Source: Lacipirellulaceae bacterium (GTDB lineage: Bacteria; Planctomycetota; Planctomycetia; Pirellulales; Lacipirellulaceae). Taken from it: 64,000 nt of DNA. The notes under the pieces are model-generated. The model was not told the origin of the DNA, searched no databases, and saw only the letters and a list, made by a program, of their open reading frames with translations. The stretch spans positions 930,001 to 994,000 of the forward strand of contig JAVJRG010000012.1 in the NCBI GenBank assembly GCA_040218535.1. Direction: 5' to 3'. Position numbers and translations under genes: made by a program. Shown here in pieces: positions 52,317 to 61,307 of this stretch (position 1 is its first letter; the number at the start of each line of letters is the position of its first letter).

Positions 52317-53858
52317 ATGGACCAAGGCCATGGCGTAGCGGAAGCTACCCAAACAACGATTGAGCAGTTGTACGACTCTGCTGTTACTGAGTCGCACCAG
52401 AGATTCGAAGAAGCTTCGCCAGCACGACCAAAATCAAAAGGTTGGCGTTATATTTCGCAAACTGCCAGCACAGCAGCACCTCTGCTTGCAGCGGACTTGC
52501 TCGCCGTGGCAGGCGCATTTCTGACGGCATTGTTGGCAGTCAGCTTTTTTCTCCCCGAATTCCCTTTGTTATTCTTGGGACGGCAAACAGCGGCTCTCTC
52601 GGCAATCGTCTTGTTAGTTTTTCCTTTGTTCGGGCTGTACCCGGGGGCTGGATTAAATCCGATCGTTGAGTTTCGACAATCGATCATGGCAGCGACGATG
52701 ACCTTTGGGCTCGTTGTTGTTGCAAACTCGACGCTTGGAATGTGGCGGCCGTTTGAGTTCTGGACTTTAGGGCTCGCTTGGACATTCTCATTGGCTCTCG
52801 TTCCGCTGGCACGCATGGCGGCTCGGCGATTGGTTTGCAAGAAGAAATGGTGGCCACAGCCGTTATTGATTATCGGTGATGGTCCGGCTGCCGAAGGTGC
52901 GTTGCGTAGCTATCTGAACCAACCGACTTTGGGGCTGAAGCCCGTCGGAATTATCGGTAGCTATCAAGAGCACTGGGACGAATCCGGGGACAGCAGCAAA
53001 TGGTATTTGGGTCCCCCCGACGACCTTGAGGGCCTCGTCAAAGAACATAATGTGCTGTGGGCCATCTTGGTCATGGATTTCGTCTCGCGGGGAACCATCA
53101 ACGTGGTGACCTCTGCAGTGCCGAATGTCGTCGTATTGAATTCCTTTGATGGTTTACCAAGCCTTTGGAATCGTACGCAAGAATGTTTGGGGCGTCCCGG
53201 TATCCAGGTCCAGGAACGGCTGCTGCTTCCCCTTCCACGGGTACTCAAACGATCGATGGACCTAGTCCTTGGCATCGGAGGCGGGTTGTTGATCTCGCCG
53301 CTGTTGCTCACTTTTTGTGTCTTGATCAAACTCACCTCTCCAGGGCCAATTTTCTATAAGCAGCGTCGATTCGGTCGCGATGGTGAAGTTTTTTGGATGT
53401 GGAAATTCCGCAGCATGGTTTCTAATGCTGACGAGGTGCTTCAGGACTATCTCGATCGGCACCCAGAACTACGAGAAGAGTGGGATCGTGATCATAAGTT
53501 GAAGAATGATCCCCGGGTGACTTGGCTTGGTCGAATCCTGCGAAAGACGAGCCTCGACGAACTACCGCAACTTTGGAACGTGATCCGCGGGGACATGAGC
53601 TTCGTTGGTCCGCGACCGATTGTTGATAATGAAGAGGGACGCCCTTACCTGGAGGAGCATCCCGAAGGCTACCAACAGTACACGCGAGTCGTTCCTGGAA
53701 TTACTGGCATGTGGCAGATATCTGGCCGAAACCTCACCACTTATGGCGAGCGTATTCGCTTGGATAGCTATTACATTCGCAACTGGTCACCTTGGCTGGA
53801 CCTGTACATCCTCGTGCGAACCATTCGAGTCGTGTTGCGAGGTGAAGGGGCTTATTAG
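52317..53858 (+). CDS. Undecaprenyl-phosphate sugar phosphotransferase (WbaP/WcaJ-like)
   Basis: A 513-residue polyprenyl glycosylphosphotransferase that starts repeat-unit synthesis by moving a sugar-1-phosphate from a UDP-sugar to undecaprenyl phosphate at the inner membrane. Four N-terminal membrane segments (about 40-170), a CoA-binding-like cytoplasmic domain (about 175-290, [18 protein letters not shown]), a fifth hydrophobic segment ([18 protein letters not shown]) and the catalytic domain: [50 protein letters not shown] and [12 protein letters not shown]. The length and layout match full-length WbaP-type enzymes. ATG 52317; the stop TAG directly abuts the ATG of the flippase gene. Confidence 0.93.
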   Translation: MDQGHGVAEATQTTIEQLYDSAVTESHQRFEEASPARPKSKGWRYISQTASTAAPLLAADLLAVAGAFLTALLAVSFFLPEFPLLFLGRQTAALSAIVLLVFPLFGLYPGAGLNPIVEFRQSIMAATMTFGLVVVANSTLGMWRPFEFWTLGLAWTFSLALVPLARMAARRLVCKKKWWPQPLLIIGDGPAAEGALRSYLNQPTLGLKPVGIIGSYQEHWDESGDSSKWYLGPPDDLEGLVKEHNVLWAILVMDFVSRGTINVVTSAVPNVVVLNSFDGLPSLWNRTQECLGRPGIQVQERLLLPLPRVLKRSMDLVLGIGGGLLISPLLLTFCVLIKLTSPGPIFYKQRRFGRDGEVFWMWKFRSMVSNADEVLQDYLDRHPELREEWDRDHKLKNDPRVTWLGRILRKTSLDELPQLWNVIRGDMSFVGPRPIVDNEEGRPYLEEHPEGYQQYTRVVPGITGMWQISGRNLTTYGERIRLDSYYIRNWSPWLDLYILVRTIRVVLRGEGAY

Positions 53859-55304
53859 ATGGCGGAGGCGCAGGCGGTTAGTGACACGAAAGTCAGCGTG
53901 CTGAAGCGAGTGGGCGGAAACACCCTCTGGGTCGCTGCTGGCCGGTTTGCAGACATGCTCGCGGTTGTGCTGACGAACATGGTTCTCGCACGATGGCTTT
54001 CTCGCGAAGACTTCAAGACGTTTTTCGTTGTCTTCAACGTTGTCTCGCTGTTAAGTATTTGCGGCACGCTTGGCCTCAATCGCTCGATCGTCAAGTTTAT
54101 TTCCGAGGGGCTGGCGGCGAAAAGTCCTGAGAGGGCAGCAAGTACGCTTCGTTGGGCAATCGGTGCGACGCTGCTGGGTTCGCTCCTGTTCGCTGGTGTG
54201 ATGACGGCAGTGACAATACGCTTCTTTTACGAGGAGCCCTCCGCATGGCTTGCGGTCGGACTGGCAGCGTCGGTCGTCTTTCGGGCACTTCAACGCGTCG
54301 TTACCGAAGCGTTAAGAGGTTATCACGAAATCCGTGGAGCTTCGCTCTTTGCAGGCCAAAATGCGGGACAAGCCGCCGGGCCGGTTGCTGACTTCGTGTT
54401 TCTCCTATTCGTCGTTGCAGCCTGGCTGCTGGGCTTCGTCGATCCGAGCCTGTCTGCCGTGGTCGTGCTTAATCTCATGTCGGTTGTTGCAACCCTACCG
54501 TTGAGTGTCTGGGTGCTGCATCGTGTGCGCGAATCGAGCTTCGCAGCCAACGAAACAACTGAGGGTGAGCCCAAATCTCTTGGAGCAGAACCGACTTCGT
54601 ACGCTGCGAGTTCGAGTTGGAAAGACCTGCTCAGGGTCTCATTCGGGATCCTTGTGACCCAGTTCTTCATCTTCCTCATTTGGAATTCTGATGTCTGGCT
54701 TTCCGAATACCTCGACGAGAAGTCGGCGGCTGACTTTGTGGCAGCTCGTGGCTTGCTGATGATGGTGATGTTGCCATTGAGTTTGATCAACATGGCGGTG
54801 TTGTCTTCGATTCCCGAATTGTTCAGCCAAAAGAAGTTCGAGCAACTTGAGAAAGTACTACGGACTGGTTCATTCCTCGCGGGGATTCCAGCGTTGGCAG
54901 TCATTCTGTTTGTTTTCTTTTTTGCACAACCAATCCTCACGCTGTACTACGGACCGAAGTACCCCGAGGGTGGTGGCCTGCTCTCGATTCTTGTTCTGGG
55001 CCGAATCCTTAACGCTTTTGCCGGTGTTGCTAGTTTTGCGCTCATGATGACCGGCTTCCAACGTATCCATTCGGTGATCAGTGCGGTTGCATCAGCCGTA
55101 CTTTGGCTTGCAGGCCCCTACGCGGCGGTACATTATGGAGCAGAAGGGCTGGCGATCGTCTCTGCGGCGGTGTTTACCCTGCACCACGCAGCGATTTGGC
55201 TTGCCGTGAAGAAATACGTAGGTGTCTGGTCGCATCTACAGATACCCGGCCGTTTGCGTCAAAGGATTGGCTTACACAAGGTTGCGAATAGCGAACCCGC
55301 ATGA
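53859..55304 (+). CDS. Polysaccharide flippase, Wzx/MATE-like
   Basis: A 481-residue polytopic membrane protein with about 12-14 helices, of the polysaccharide transporter group of the MOP superfamily. It should flip the lipid-linked repeat unit across the inner membrane. Typical features: an N-terminal NTLWVAAGRFADMLAVVLTN, VLARWLSREDFKTFFVVFN, then RSIVKFISE, and later LMMVMLPLSLINMAVLSSIPELF. A polar loop of about 30 residues (ETTEGEPKSLGAEPTSYAAS) lies mid-protein. ATG 53859 follows the WbaP-like stop with no gap, and its end overlaps the next start in ATGA, so the three genes are translationally linked. Confidence 0.87.
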   Translation: MAEAQAVSDTKVSVLKRVGGNTLWVAAGRFADMLAVVLTNMVLARWLSREDFKTFFVVFNVVSLLSICGTLGLNRSIVKFISEGLAAKSPERAASTLRWAIGATLLGSLLFAGVMTAVTIRFFYEEPSAWLAVGLAASVVFRALQRVVTEALRGYHEIRGASLFAGQNAGQAAGPVADFVFLLFVVAAWLLGFVDPSLSAVVVLNLMSVVATLPLSVWVLHRVRESSFAANETTEGEPKSLGAEPTSYAASSSWKDLLRVSFGILVTQFFIFLIWNSDVWLSEYLDEKSAADFVAARGLLMMVMLPLSLINMAVLSSIPELFSQKKFEQLEKVLRTGSFLAGIPALAVILFVFFFAQPILTLYYGPKYPEGGGLLSILVLGRILNAFAGVASFALMMTGFQRIHSVISAVASAVLWLAGPYAAVHYGAEGLAIVSAAVFTLHHAAIWLAVKKYVGVWSHLQIPGRLRQRIGLHKVANSEPA

Positions 55305-56704
55305 TTCCTCATCCCGTAAAACTGATACGCTACGGGTCGATTTTTCTGCTGGTAGCTGCTCACCTGCAAGCGGTGATGCCGATGTTGGCGCCGATCTCGA
55401 TGGTGCTGTTCGTCGTTGTTCACGCCCCCGCCTTGAGGTTCTACCGACAGATCCCCGCGGCAGTCCAAGTAGCAGCGATATTCGTTGTCTACACGTTCGG
55501 TTTGCTATTCCTGCACAACATGCTTGGTGACTACAGAGTGTTGGATTTTCTGCGGGCTAACGGGCGAGTTGTTTATATGCTGTGCCTGTTCCTGTTCGTC
55601 AGTCACCTGAAGCCTTCGGTCGACATCGAACGCCCCCTCTTCTATTCGCTGATTATCGTGACCGCGGGAATCGCCGCTTTGGCACTCTATAGCCGATTCG
55701 TAAGCGTGATAACCGTTGGCGAGATGCCACTGAGTACCAAACGCTCGATCACCGGGTTCTTTGAAAACCACAACACGATGTCTGGGTTGTTAGGCGCTGT
55801 ACTTGCTCTAGGCGGGGCGAGCTGGCTCCATCGCTTGGAGGGCCGGACCCCGAATTTTATCAATCGATTCTCGTTGGCCATTGGCTTCTTCTTGCTGATC
55901 GCTTTTGCTTCTTCGCTCTCGCGTAGTTACACGCTGGGACTGTTGGCTACGGGATTATTGCTCATTTGGCGAGTTCCTGACCCGCGGGTTCGCAAGAACT
56001 GCCTGATCGGTGGCGGGTTTGCGGGGGTGATTCTGGCCGGCTACGTCTTAGTGAATCGAAGTGAGCAGATCGATAGCGACAACATCAGTAATCGCGGCGT
56101 GCTTTACACCCGAGCGGTCGGTCTGATACGGCAGAGTCCCATCATTGGGATCGGCCCCGGAGGGTTTGAGGAAATCCACGCCGTTAGAAAGCCAATTGTG
56201 CCGGGTCTGATTACGCTGCGACACTCGGGGACCGCTTCCGAGGAGCGTTACCATCACAGCCGCGAAGGGATCTACGGAGCACACGTTCACAACACTTACT
56301 TGCAGTTATTGTGTGACGTTGGTTTTGTGGGGGCTTTTTTACTTGCTGCCGTATTTTGGCTAGCCTTTCGCGATTATCGGAGGCTCGCTTCTATCGACTC
56401 CGAAGAACCTTATGAAGAAGTTCCTGATGAAAGTGACGACCAAGTAGAGATCCCTCCTTGGTACCAGAGCTACGAACATGCGGCCTGGAATTCGAAAGCG
56501 ACTTGGTCGACTTTAGCATTCTTAGCCGTCGCGGGTGTGTTTGTTAATTGGTGCTTCAGCTCCCCTCCCTATACCATAGGACTCTACATGTGTTTGGGGC
56601 GCCTCGTCGCACAGACGGCCGCCGTGAAGGCGATGATTTATGATGAGTACGAATCTCCCGAGTCGTTTGCTGAGCTTCAGTGTTTCGAAGCAGCGACGAC
56701 TTAA
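55301..56704 (+). CDS. O-antigen polymerase/ligase-like protein (Wzy)
   Basis: A 467-residue membrane protein of the O-antigen ligase/polymerase superfamily, with about 11 helices and the periplasmic loop in the second half: IRQSPIIGIGPGGFEEIHAV, then GAHVHNTYLQLLCDVGFVG with the conserved His-Asn-x-Tyr-Leu motif. In this cluster it most probably polymerises flipped repeat units on undecaprenyl diphosphate. An acidic cytoplasmic or loop insertion (DSEEPYEEVPDESDDQVE) follows the last loop. It overlaps the flippase stop by 4 bases. An additional ligase-like gene at 35366 suggests that polymerisation and ligation are separate jobs here (inference). Confidence 0.83.
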   Translation: MIPHPVKLIRYGSIFLLVAAHLQAVMPMLAPISMVLFVVVHAPALRFYRQIPAAVQVAAIFVVYTFGLLFLHNMLGDYRVLDFLRANGRVVYMLCLFLFVSHLKPSVDIERPLFYSLIIVTAGIAALALYSRFVSVITVGEMPLSTKRSITGFFENHNTMSGLLGAVLALGGASWLHRLEGRTPNFINRFSLAIGFFLLIAFASSLSRSYTLGLLATGLLLIWRVPDPRVRKNCLIGGGFAGVILAGYVLVNRSEQIDSDNISNRGVLYTRAVGLIRQSPIIGIGPGGFEEIHAVRKPIVPGLITLRHSGTASEERYHHSREGIYGAHVHNTYLQLLCDVGFVGAFLLAAVFWLAFRDYRRLASIDSEEPYEEVPDESDDQVEIPPWYQSYEHAAWNSKATWSTLAFLAVAGVFVNWCFSSPPYTIGLYMCLGRLVAQTAAVKAMIYDEYESPESFAELQCFEAATT

Positions 56705-56735
56705 TCAGCAATCTTTCTTAGTTCTCTAGATCAAC

Positions 56736-58055
56736 ATGAGTGTTCGAGTTGCGATTCTTGGAGCAGGCCCTGGGGGCTTGTCGCTTGCGCGGAGACTTTC
56801 CGACTACGAAGGCGTTGATGTTGACCTCTACGAGAAAGAAGCAAACGTCGGAGGCATGCATAAGAGTCCTGAGTTCGATGGCCTCTTCTACGATGTGGGG
56901 ACGTTCCTTTTTCACGAAGGGCACGGCCTGATCGAAACCTTTCCTGAGACTCGCGACCTGTACGTCGAAGCGGAGTACAAGCCGCTCTCGATTACGCCCA
57001 AGGGAGGCTACGACCGCTACCCGTTGAGCGTGGGCGGGTATCTGCGAGATAATGGTCCTTTGGTCGCCGTGATGTCGGGATTTGATCTGCTAGCGTCCAA
57101 GTTGCTGCACCGACGACGCGATACCGTCCCGGCTTACGCGAAGTATTATACAGGCGGCACGATTTACCGTCGCAGTGGATTGCAAGAATACGTCAATCGC
57201 TTGCACGACGCACCGGATACGGAGCTGGACGTGAAGTTCGCCCAGCGCCGGATGCACGTGCTCAGCCGGCAATCGTTGCGGAAGCTTGCGATGAAAGCTT
57301 TCTCGCGCGGCTATCGCAAGAAGGCGGCCAAATCGTTCCAACAACGCTTGGTTCGCCCGAAAGAGGGGATGGCGTTTCTTTACGAGAAGATGCTGGAGAT
57401 CGTCGAGCGACAGGGCGTGCAGGTACTCACAAACTGCCAAGTGGAATCGGTTCGCCGTGAAGGGGAAGAATTCGTCCTCGTCCACTCAGGTGGGCAAGAG
57501 GAACGTTATGACCGCATCATCTCCACGATTCCCATGCCGGTGATGTCGCGGCTGATCGGACGTGAGCCGGAGACGAACATTGAGAATCGCGATCTTATTT
57601 CGCTGTTCTACCGCGGAAAGTTCGTCAATCAGGCGGCAGCTTTCTTTAATTTCACCTATTCTGGAAAATGGAAACGGATCACGGTTTTCTCGAAGTTTTA
57701 TGGAATGGAAGAAGGCCAGGATTACTTCACCGTCGAGGTGACTGCCCAAGATGCTTCCTCGGGTGCCGTTGATGAGGCTCGCCGCGACTTTGAGGAACAC
57801 GCGCGGAAGTTCAACCTTTTGGAAGGCGAACCGGAATATGTTGGTAGCGAGATCACGCCACGTGCCTACCCGATTTACCGTCGCGGCCAAATGCCAGCGA
57901 TCGAGCGAGAGAAGCAGGCGCTCCGCGACTTTGGGATCGACCTTGTCGGGCGCCAAGGGAACTTCGAGTATGTGATCTCAGACGTGGTTGCACAAAGAGC
58001 GCACACGTTGGTAGATAAAATGGCCGGCGAACTGGAGCTGACCGCCGCTTCCTAG
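56736..58055 (+). CDS. FAD-dependent oxidoreductase, UDP-galactopyranose mutase / amine oxidase-like
   Basis: A 439-residue flavoprotein. The dinucleotide-binding motif is VAILGAGPGGLSLARRL (5-21), with a following acidic DLYEKEANVGGMHKS, which matches the NAD(P)/FAD-binding-8 class that includes UDP-galactopyranose mutase and protoporphyrinogen oxidase relatives. The conserved flavin segment YDVGTFLFHEGH and the late DRIISTIPMPVMSRLIG are typical. Related genes in polysaccharide clusters convert or dehydrogenate nucleotide sugars, but this assignment to a substrate is inference. It lies between the polymerase and a sulfotransferase, in line with a sugar-modification role. Confidence 0.75.
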   Translation: MSVRVAILGAGPGGLSLARRLSDYEGVDVDLYEKEANVGGMHKSPEFDGLFYDVGTFLFHEGHGLIETFPETRDLYVEAEYKPLSITPKGGYDRYPLSVGGYLRDNGPLVAVMSGFDLLASKLLHRRRDTVPAYAKYYTGGTIYRRSGLQEYVNRLHDAPDTELDVKFAQRRMHVLSRQSLRKLAMKAFSRGYRKKAAKSFQQRLVRPKEGMAFLYEKMLEIVERQGVQVLTNCQVESVRREGEEFVLVHSGGQEERYDRIISTIPMPVMSRLIGREPETNIENRDLISLFYRGKFVNQAAAFFNFTYSGKWKRITVFSKFYGMEEGQDYFTVEVTAQDASSGAVDEARRDFEEHARKFNLLEGEPEYVGSEITPRAYPIYRRGQMPAIEREKQALRDFGIDLVGRQGNFEYVISDVVAQRAHTLVDKMAGELELTAAS

Positions 58056-58073
58056 TCTGCGGCTAATATTGCT

Positions 58074-59042
58074 ATGACGACAACTACAACAAGCGCTGAG
58101 CCCATCGTGACCGTCGGCGCCAGTCCGCAACTAAAGAAGCCCAACTTCTTTCTCATCGGCGCACCAAAGTGTGGGACGACTTCTTTGGCGTTGTACTTGT
58201 CGGGACATCCGAACTTGTTCTTCTGCGACCCGAAAGAACCCTTCTACTGGAATAGTGATTATCCCGAGTTGCGTCGCAAGGAGCATCTGCACACGCTTGC
58301 GGAATACGAGGCGTTATTCTCAGAAGTGTCAGAGCAAGAAACGATTGTTGCTGAAGGGTCGACGACTTACCTAAGTTCCCAAACGGCAGTTCGCGAGATC
58401 CTGGATTACAACCCGGACGCCCTTTTCTTAGCGATGCTTCGCAATCCGGTGGAAGCGATGCGGTCGTTCCATAGCGAGTTGGTCTATACGTCGAATGAAG
58501 AGGTTGAAGATTTCGAGGAGGCTTGGAATCTTCAATCCCGTCGTGCTGCAGGCGAGTCGATTCCTAAGCTTTGCCGCGAACCGACGTGGCTGCAATATCG
58601 CAAGATGGGTAGCTATGCGAGCCAGGTTCGGCGGTTCTTTGAGCTCGTCCCCGAAGCACAGAGACGCGTATTCCTGTTTGACGACTACTCCGTGGATACG
58701 CCAGGCACTTATCGGCAGGTCTTGGAGTTTCTTGGCTTGCCGGACGACAATCGGCAGACGTTTCCGCGTCTGAAACAGTCGCGTAAGAAGCGATTCGAGT
58801 TTGTGCATCGTTTCTTTCGCGTACCTCCCAAGCCGTTGGAACCAATCGCGATTCGCGTGCGTCGCTACGTTGCTAATCAGCACTCCGGCCCGGTTGGTGC
58901 TGCGAAGAAGCTGTTTGTTAAGTCTCACAAACGACCTCCTCTACGCGAAGAGTTTGTGGAATACCTCAAGAATGAGTTTCACGACGACGTCATGGAGTTG
59001 AGTGAACTGCTGGGACGCGATCTGTCGCACTGGGTAGACTAG
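58074..59042 (+). CDS. Sulfotransferase (polysaccharide cluster)
   Basis: A 322-residue soluble PAPS-dependent sulfotransferase. The 5' phosphosulfate loop is LIGAPKCGTTSLALYL (about 27-42), and the 3' phosphate motif is AMLRNPVEAMRSFHSE near residue 124. The SGHPNLFFCDPKEPFYW segment is shared with heparan-type and bacterial capsule sulfotransferases and with the gene at 60381. It would sulfate hydroxyl or amino groups on the repeat unit in the cytoplasm. It starts 18 bases after the flavoprotein gene, same strand. A palindromic element separates it from the GT4 gene. Confidence 0.9.
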   Translation: MTTTTTSAEPIVTVGASPQLKKPNFFLIGAPKCGTTSLALYLSGHPNLFFCDPKEPFYWNSDYPELRRKEHLHTLAEYEALFSEVSEQETIVAEGSTTYLSSQTAVREILDYNPDALFLAMLRNPVEAMRSFHSELVYTSNEEVEDFEEAWNLQSRRAAGESIPKLCREPTWLQYRKMGSYASQVRRFFELVPEAQRRVFLFDDYSVDTPGTYRQVLEFLGLPDDNRQTFPRLKQSRKKRFEFVHRFFRVPPKPLEPIAIRVRRYVANQHSGPVGAAKKLFVKSHKRPPLREEFVEYLKNEFHDDVMELSELLGRDLSHWVD

Positions 59043-59060
59043 TCCTGCGTCAAGCCAAAA

Positions 59061-59125
59061 TTTTCGGGTTCGGTGCGACGGAATCGATTCAGGGAAAACG
59101 GTTTATGATGCACCGAACCCGAAAA
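59061..59125. repeat. Perfect 16-base inverted repeat between sulfotransferase and GT4 genes
   Basis: TTTTCGGGTTCGGTGC (59061-59076) and GCACCGAACCCGAAAA (59110-59125) are exact inverted repeats across a 33-base loop. Matching continues weakly outward (about 8 of 12 on each side, 59049-59137). The element fills most of the 112-base gap. It may be a dispersed palindrome, or an attenuating hairpin inside the operon. Confidence 0.6.
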
Positions 59126-59154
59126 CATTTGTTTGACTAGCCACTAGGGCAGTT

Positions 59155-60366
59155 ATGGCCTCCGTTGAGTCACAAACTGAAGATAAAATCGCTACATCAA
59201 GTGGCGAAGGTGTCCGGGGTCCAGATCCGCTGCGGACGATTCAAATCATTGAGTCCGCGAATGCGGGAGTGGCACGTCATACGCTCGATCTGTGCGAAGG
59301 ACTGGCCGAGCGAGGTTGCGACGTTCATCTGATCTATTCCCCAGTGCGAACCGATCGACTGTTCGAACAAGGGCTTGCCCGCATCACCGCACACCCACAA
59401 GTGACGTCAGCGGAGTGCCCGATTCGGCGTTCCGTCCACCCGAGTGATTACGTCGCCGCGAATTATGTGCGGCGTTATGCCAAAAAGCATGGTCCGTTCG
59501 ATGTGATTCACGGTCATAGCAGCAAAGCAGGGGCTGTGGGACGTCTGGCGGCATGGAGGCTCAAGATCCCCGCCATCTATACGCCACACGCGATTGGGAC
59601 GATGAATCCGCTGATCAGTCGCAAGGCGCGATGGTTGATCGGGACTATCGAGCGGCAGCTCTCGCGAGTGCCGGGGAGACTAATCGCTCTTTCGCCTGAA
59701 GAGCATCACCATCTGTTGGGATTAGGGATCAAGGATTGTCACATCGAGGTGATCTCCAACGGCATCGCCGATACTGCGCTACCGAGCAAGGAGGAAGCGA
59801 GAAACACCCTAGGCTTGCCAGCGGACGCCCCGATCGTCGGATTCATCGGTAGACTCTCCAAGCAGAAAGCTGTCGATGTGTTGGTTGCTGGATTTGCCCA
59901 AGTTGTTTCTGAGAATGTGGACGCTCGACTGGCCATCATCGGCACGGGAGAGTTAGAGTCGCAGCTTCGTGAGCAGGCGGAAAGCTTGGGTGTTGCTGAT
60001 CGCATTGATTGGCTAGGTCATCAAGATGGTTTTGCCAGCATGCCCGCGTTTGATGTGTTCGCACTTCCTAGCCGCTACGAGGGCTTACCTTACGTTCTGA
60101 TGGAAGCCGTTTTTGCAGGCCTTCCGATTGTCGCCAGCGATCTGGCGAGTTCCAGCTTGCTACTTGAATCGGGTGAGAACGGTTGGGTGGTGCCTAGCGA
60201 AGATCCGGCGTCACTTGCCGAAGCGATCACCAAATTGCTCGCAAACCCCGAACAAAGAAAAGCGTTTGGCAAGGCGTCACGGCTGAGGGCTGCGGACTTT
60301 ACCATCGACAAGATGGTGGACAAAACGCTCGCGCTCTATCGCCAACTTGCTATGCAATCGAGATGA
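59155..60366 (+). CDS. Glycosyltransferase family 4
   Basis: A 403-residue retaining GT-B glycosyltransferase. The N-terminal half binds the acceptor (TIQIIESANAGVARHTLDLC, AERGCDVHLIYSP), and the C-terminal Rossmann half binds the nucleotide sugar with GFIGRLSKQKAVDVLV and the E-x7-E motif in RYEGLPYVLMEAVFAG. It would add one sugar to the undecaprenyl-linked repeat unit. The donor sugar cannot be read from the sequence. It lies between two sulfotransferase genes, so it probably works in the same repeat unit that they modify. Confidence 0.9.
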   Translation: MASVESQTEDKIATSSGEGVRGPDPLRTIQIIESANAGVARHTLDLCEGLAERGCDVHLIYSPVRTDRLFEQGLARITAHPQVTSAECPIRRSVHPSDYVAANYVRRYAKKHGPFDVIHGHSSKAGAVGRLAAWRLKIPAIYTPHAIGTMNPLISRKARWLIGTIERQLSRVPGRLIALSPEEHHHLLGLGIKDCHIEVISNGIADTALPSKEEARNTLGLPADAPIVGFIGRLSKQKAVDVLVAGFAQVVSENVDARLAIIGTGELESQLREQAESLGVADRIDWLGHQDGFASMPAFDVFALPSRYEGLPYVLMEAVFAGLPIVASDLASSSLLLESGENGWVVPSEDPASLAEAITKLLANPEQRKAFGKASRLRAADFTIDKMVDKTLALYRQLAMQSR

Positions 60367-60380
60367 ACAGCTAGTATCTT

Positions 60381-61307
60381 ATGCAAGAATCGAAGCCAAA
60401 TTTCATGTTAATCGGTGCCGCCAGGAGTGGCACGACGGCGATCGCTCGATTCTTGGAACAACACCCTGAAGTGTTTGTCTGTGATCCGAAAGAGCCACAC
60501 TTCTTGGCATTGGGAAAGAGCGACACTGAGTTCAAAGGTCCCGGCGATGAACTGATGATGAATCGTGTCCTCGTTCGGGACGTTGATGAATATAGCAAGC
60601 TTTTTCTACCGGATCGTCCTTGCAAAGCGATTGGTGAGGGGTCGGTCTCAACGCTCTATTACGCCCAAGAATCCATCCCGGCGATCAAGGAGCATGCCTC
60701 GTCCGCGAAGCTGATAGCCGTCCTGCGAAACCCGATTGACCGTGCCTACTCGAGCTTCATGTACACGACTTCACGTGGGTTCGAGCCGCTGGAGGATTTT
60801 GAACAGGCCCTTGATGAGGAACCCAATCGAATCGAGCAAGATTGGCACCACATCTGGCATTACACGCAAATGGGTTTTTACACTTCGCAGCTTGAAGCGT
60901 TTTTTGAGCAGTTTGACCGCCAGCAAATCAAGATCGTTCTGTTTGACGATTTCCAAGCGAAGCCGGCAGAGGTGCTATCCGACCTGTTTCAGTTTTTGGG
61001 AGTCGATTCCGCGTTTCAACCCGACGTGAATGCCGAGGTCAACCGATCAGGTGTGCCCCGGAACCGGATCATCGGCGGGGCGATCAACTTTGTTTACCGG
61101 CAGTGGTATCTGAAAAACATGCTCAAGGCAATCATTCCGCCTAGCATGCGTGACTCGATACGCAACGCAAGCCTGTCCCGCCCCGCCATGTCTTCGCGAG
61201 CTTACGCTCGGCTGTCGGAACTCTACTCCGAGGAGATAACCTCGCTCAGCAAGCTGCTCGACCGTGACCTGACAGCTTGGCTTGAGAACGAGACTGTGGC
61301 AGGCTAG
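60381..61307 (+). CDS. Sulfotransferase (polysaccharide cluster, second copy)
   Basis: A 308-residue PAPS-dependent sulfotransferase, a relative of the gene at 58074. The 5' phosphosulfate loop is LIGAARSGTTAIARFL (about 8-23), followed by EVFVCDPKEPHFLA, and the 3' phosphate motif is AVLRNPIDRAYSSFMY. It starts 14 bases after the GT4 stop and ends with a 4-base overlap onto the convergent Wza gene, so it is probably the last gene of the plus-strand polysaccharide operon. Two different sulfotransferases suggest that the polymer carries sulfate at two positions (inference). Confidence 0.9.
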   Translation: MQESKPNFMLIGAARSGTTAIARFLEQHPEVFVCDPKEPHFLALGKSDTEFKGPGDELMMNRVLVRDVDEYSKLFLPDRPCKAIGEGSVSTLYYAQESIPAIKEHASSAKLIAVLRNPIDRAYSSFMYTTSRGFEPLEDFEQALDEEPNRIEQDWHHIWHYTQMGFYTSQLEAFFEQFDRQQIKIVLFDDFQAKPAEVLSDLFQFLGVDSAFQPDVNAEVNRSGVPRNRIIGGAINFVYRQWYLKNMLKAIIPPSMRDSIRNASLSRPAMSSRAYARLSELYSEEITSLSKLLDRDLTAWLENETVAG

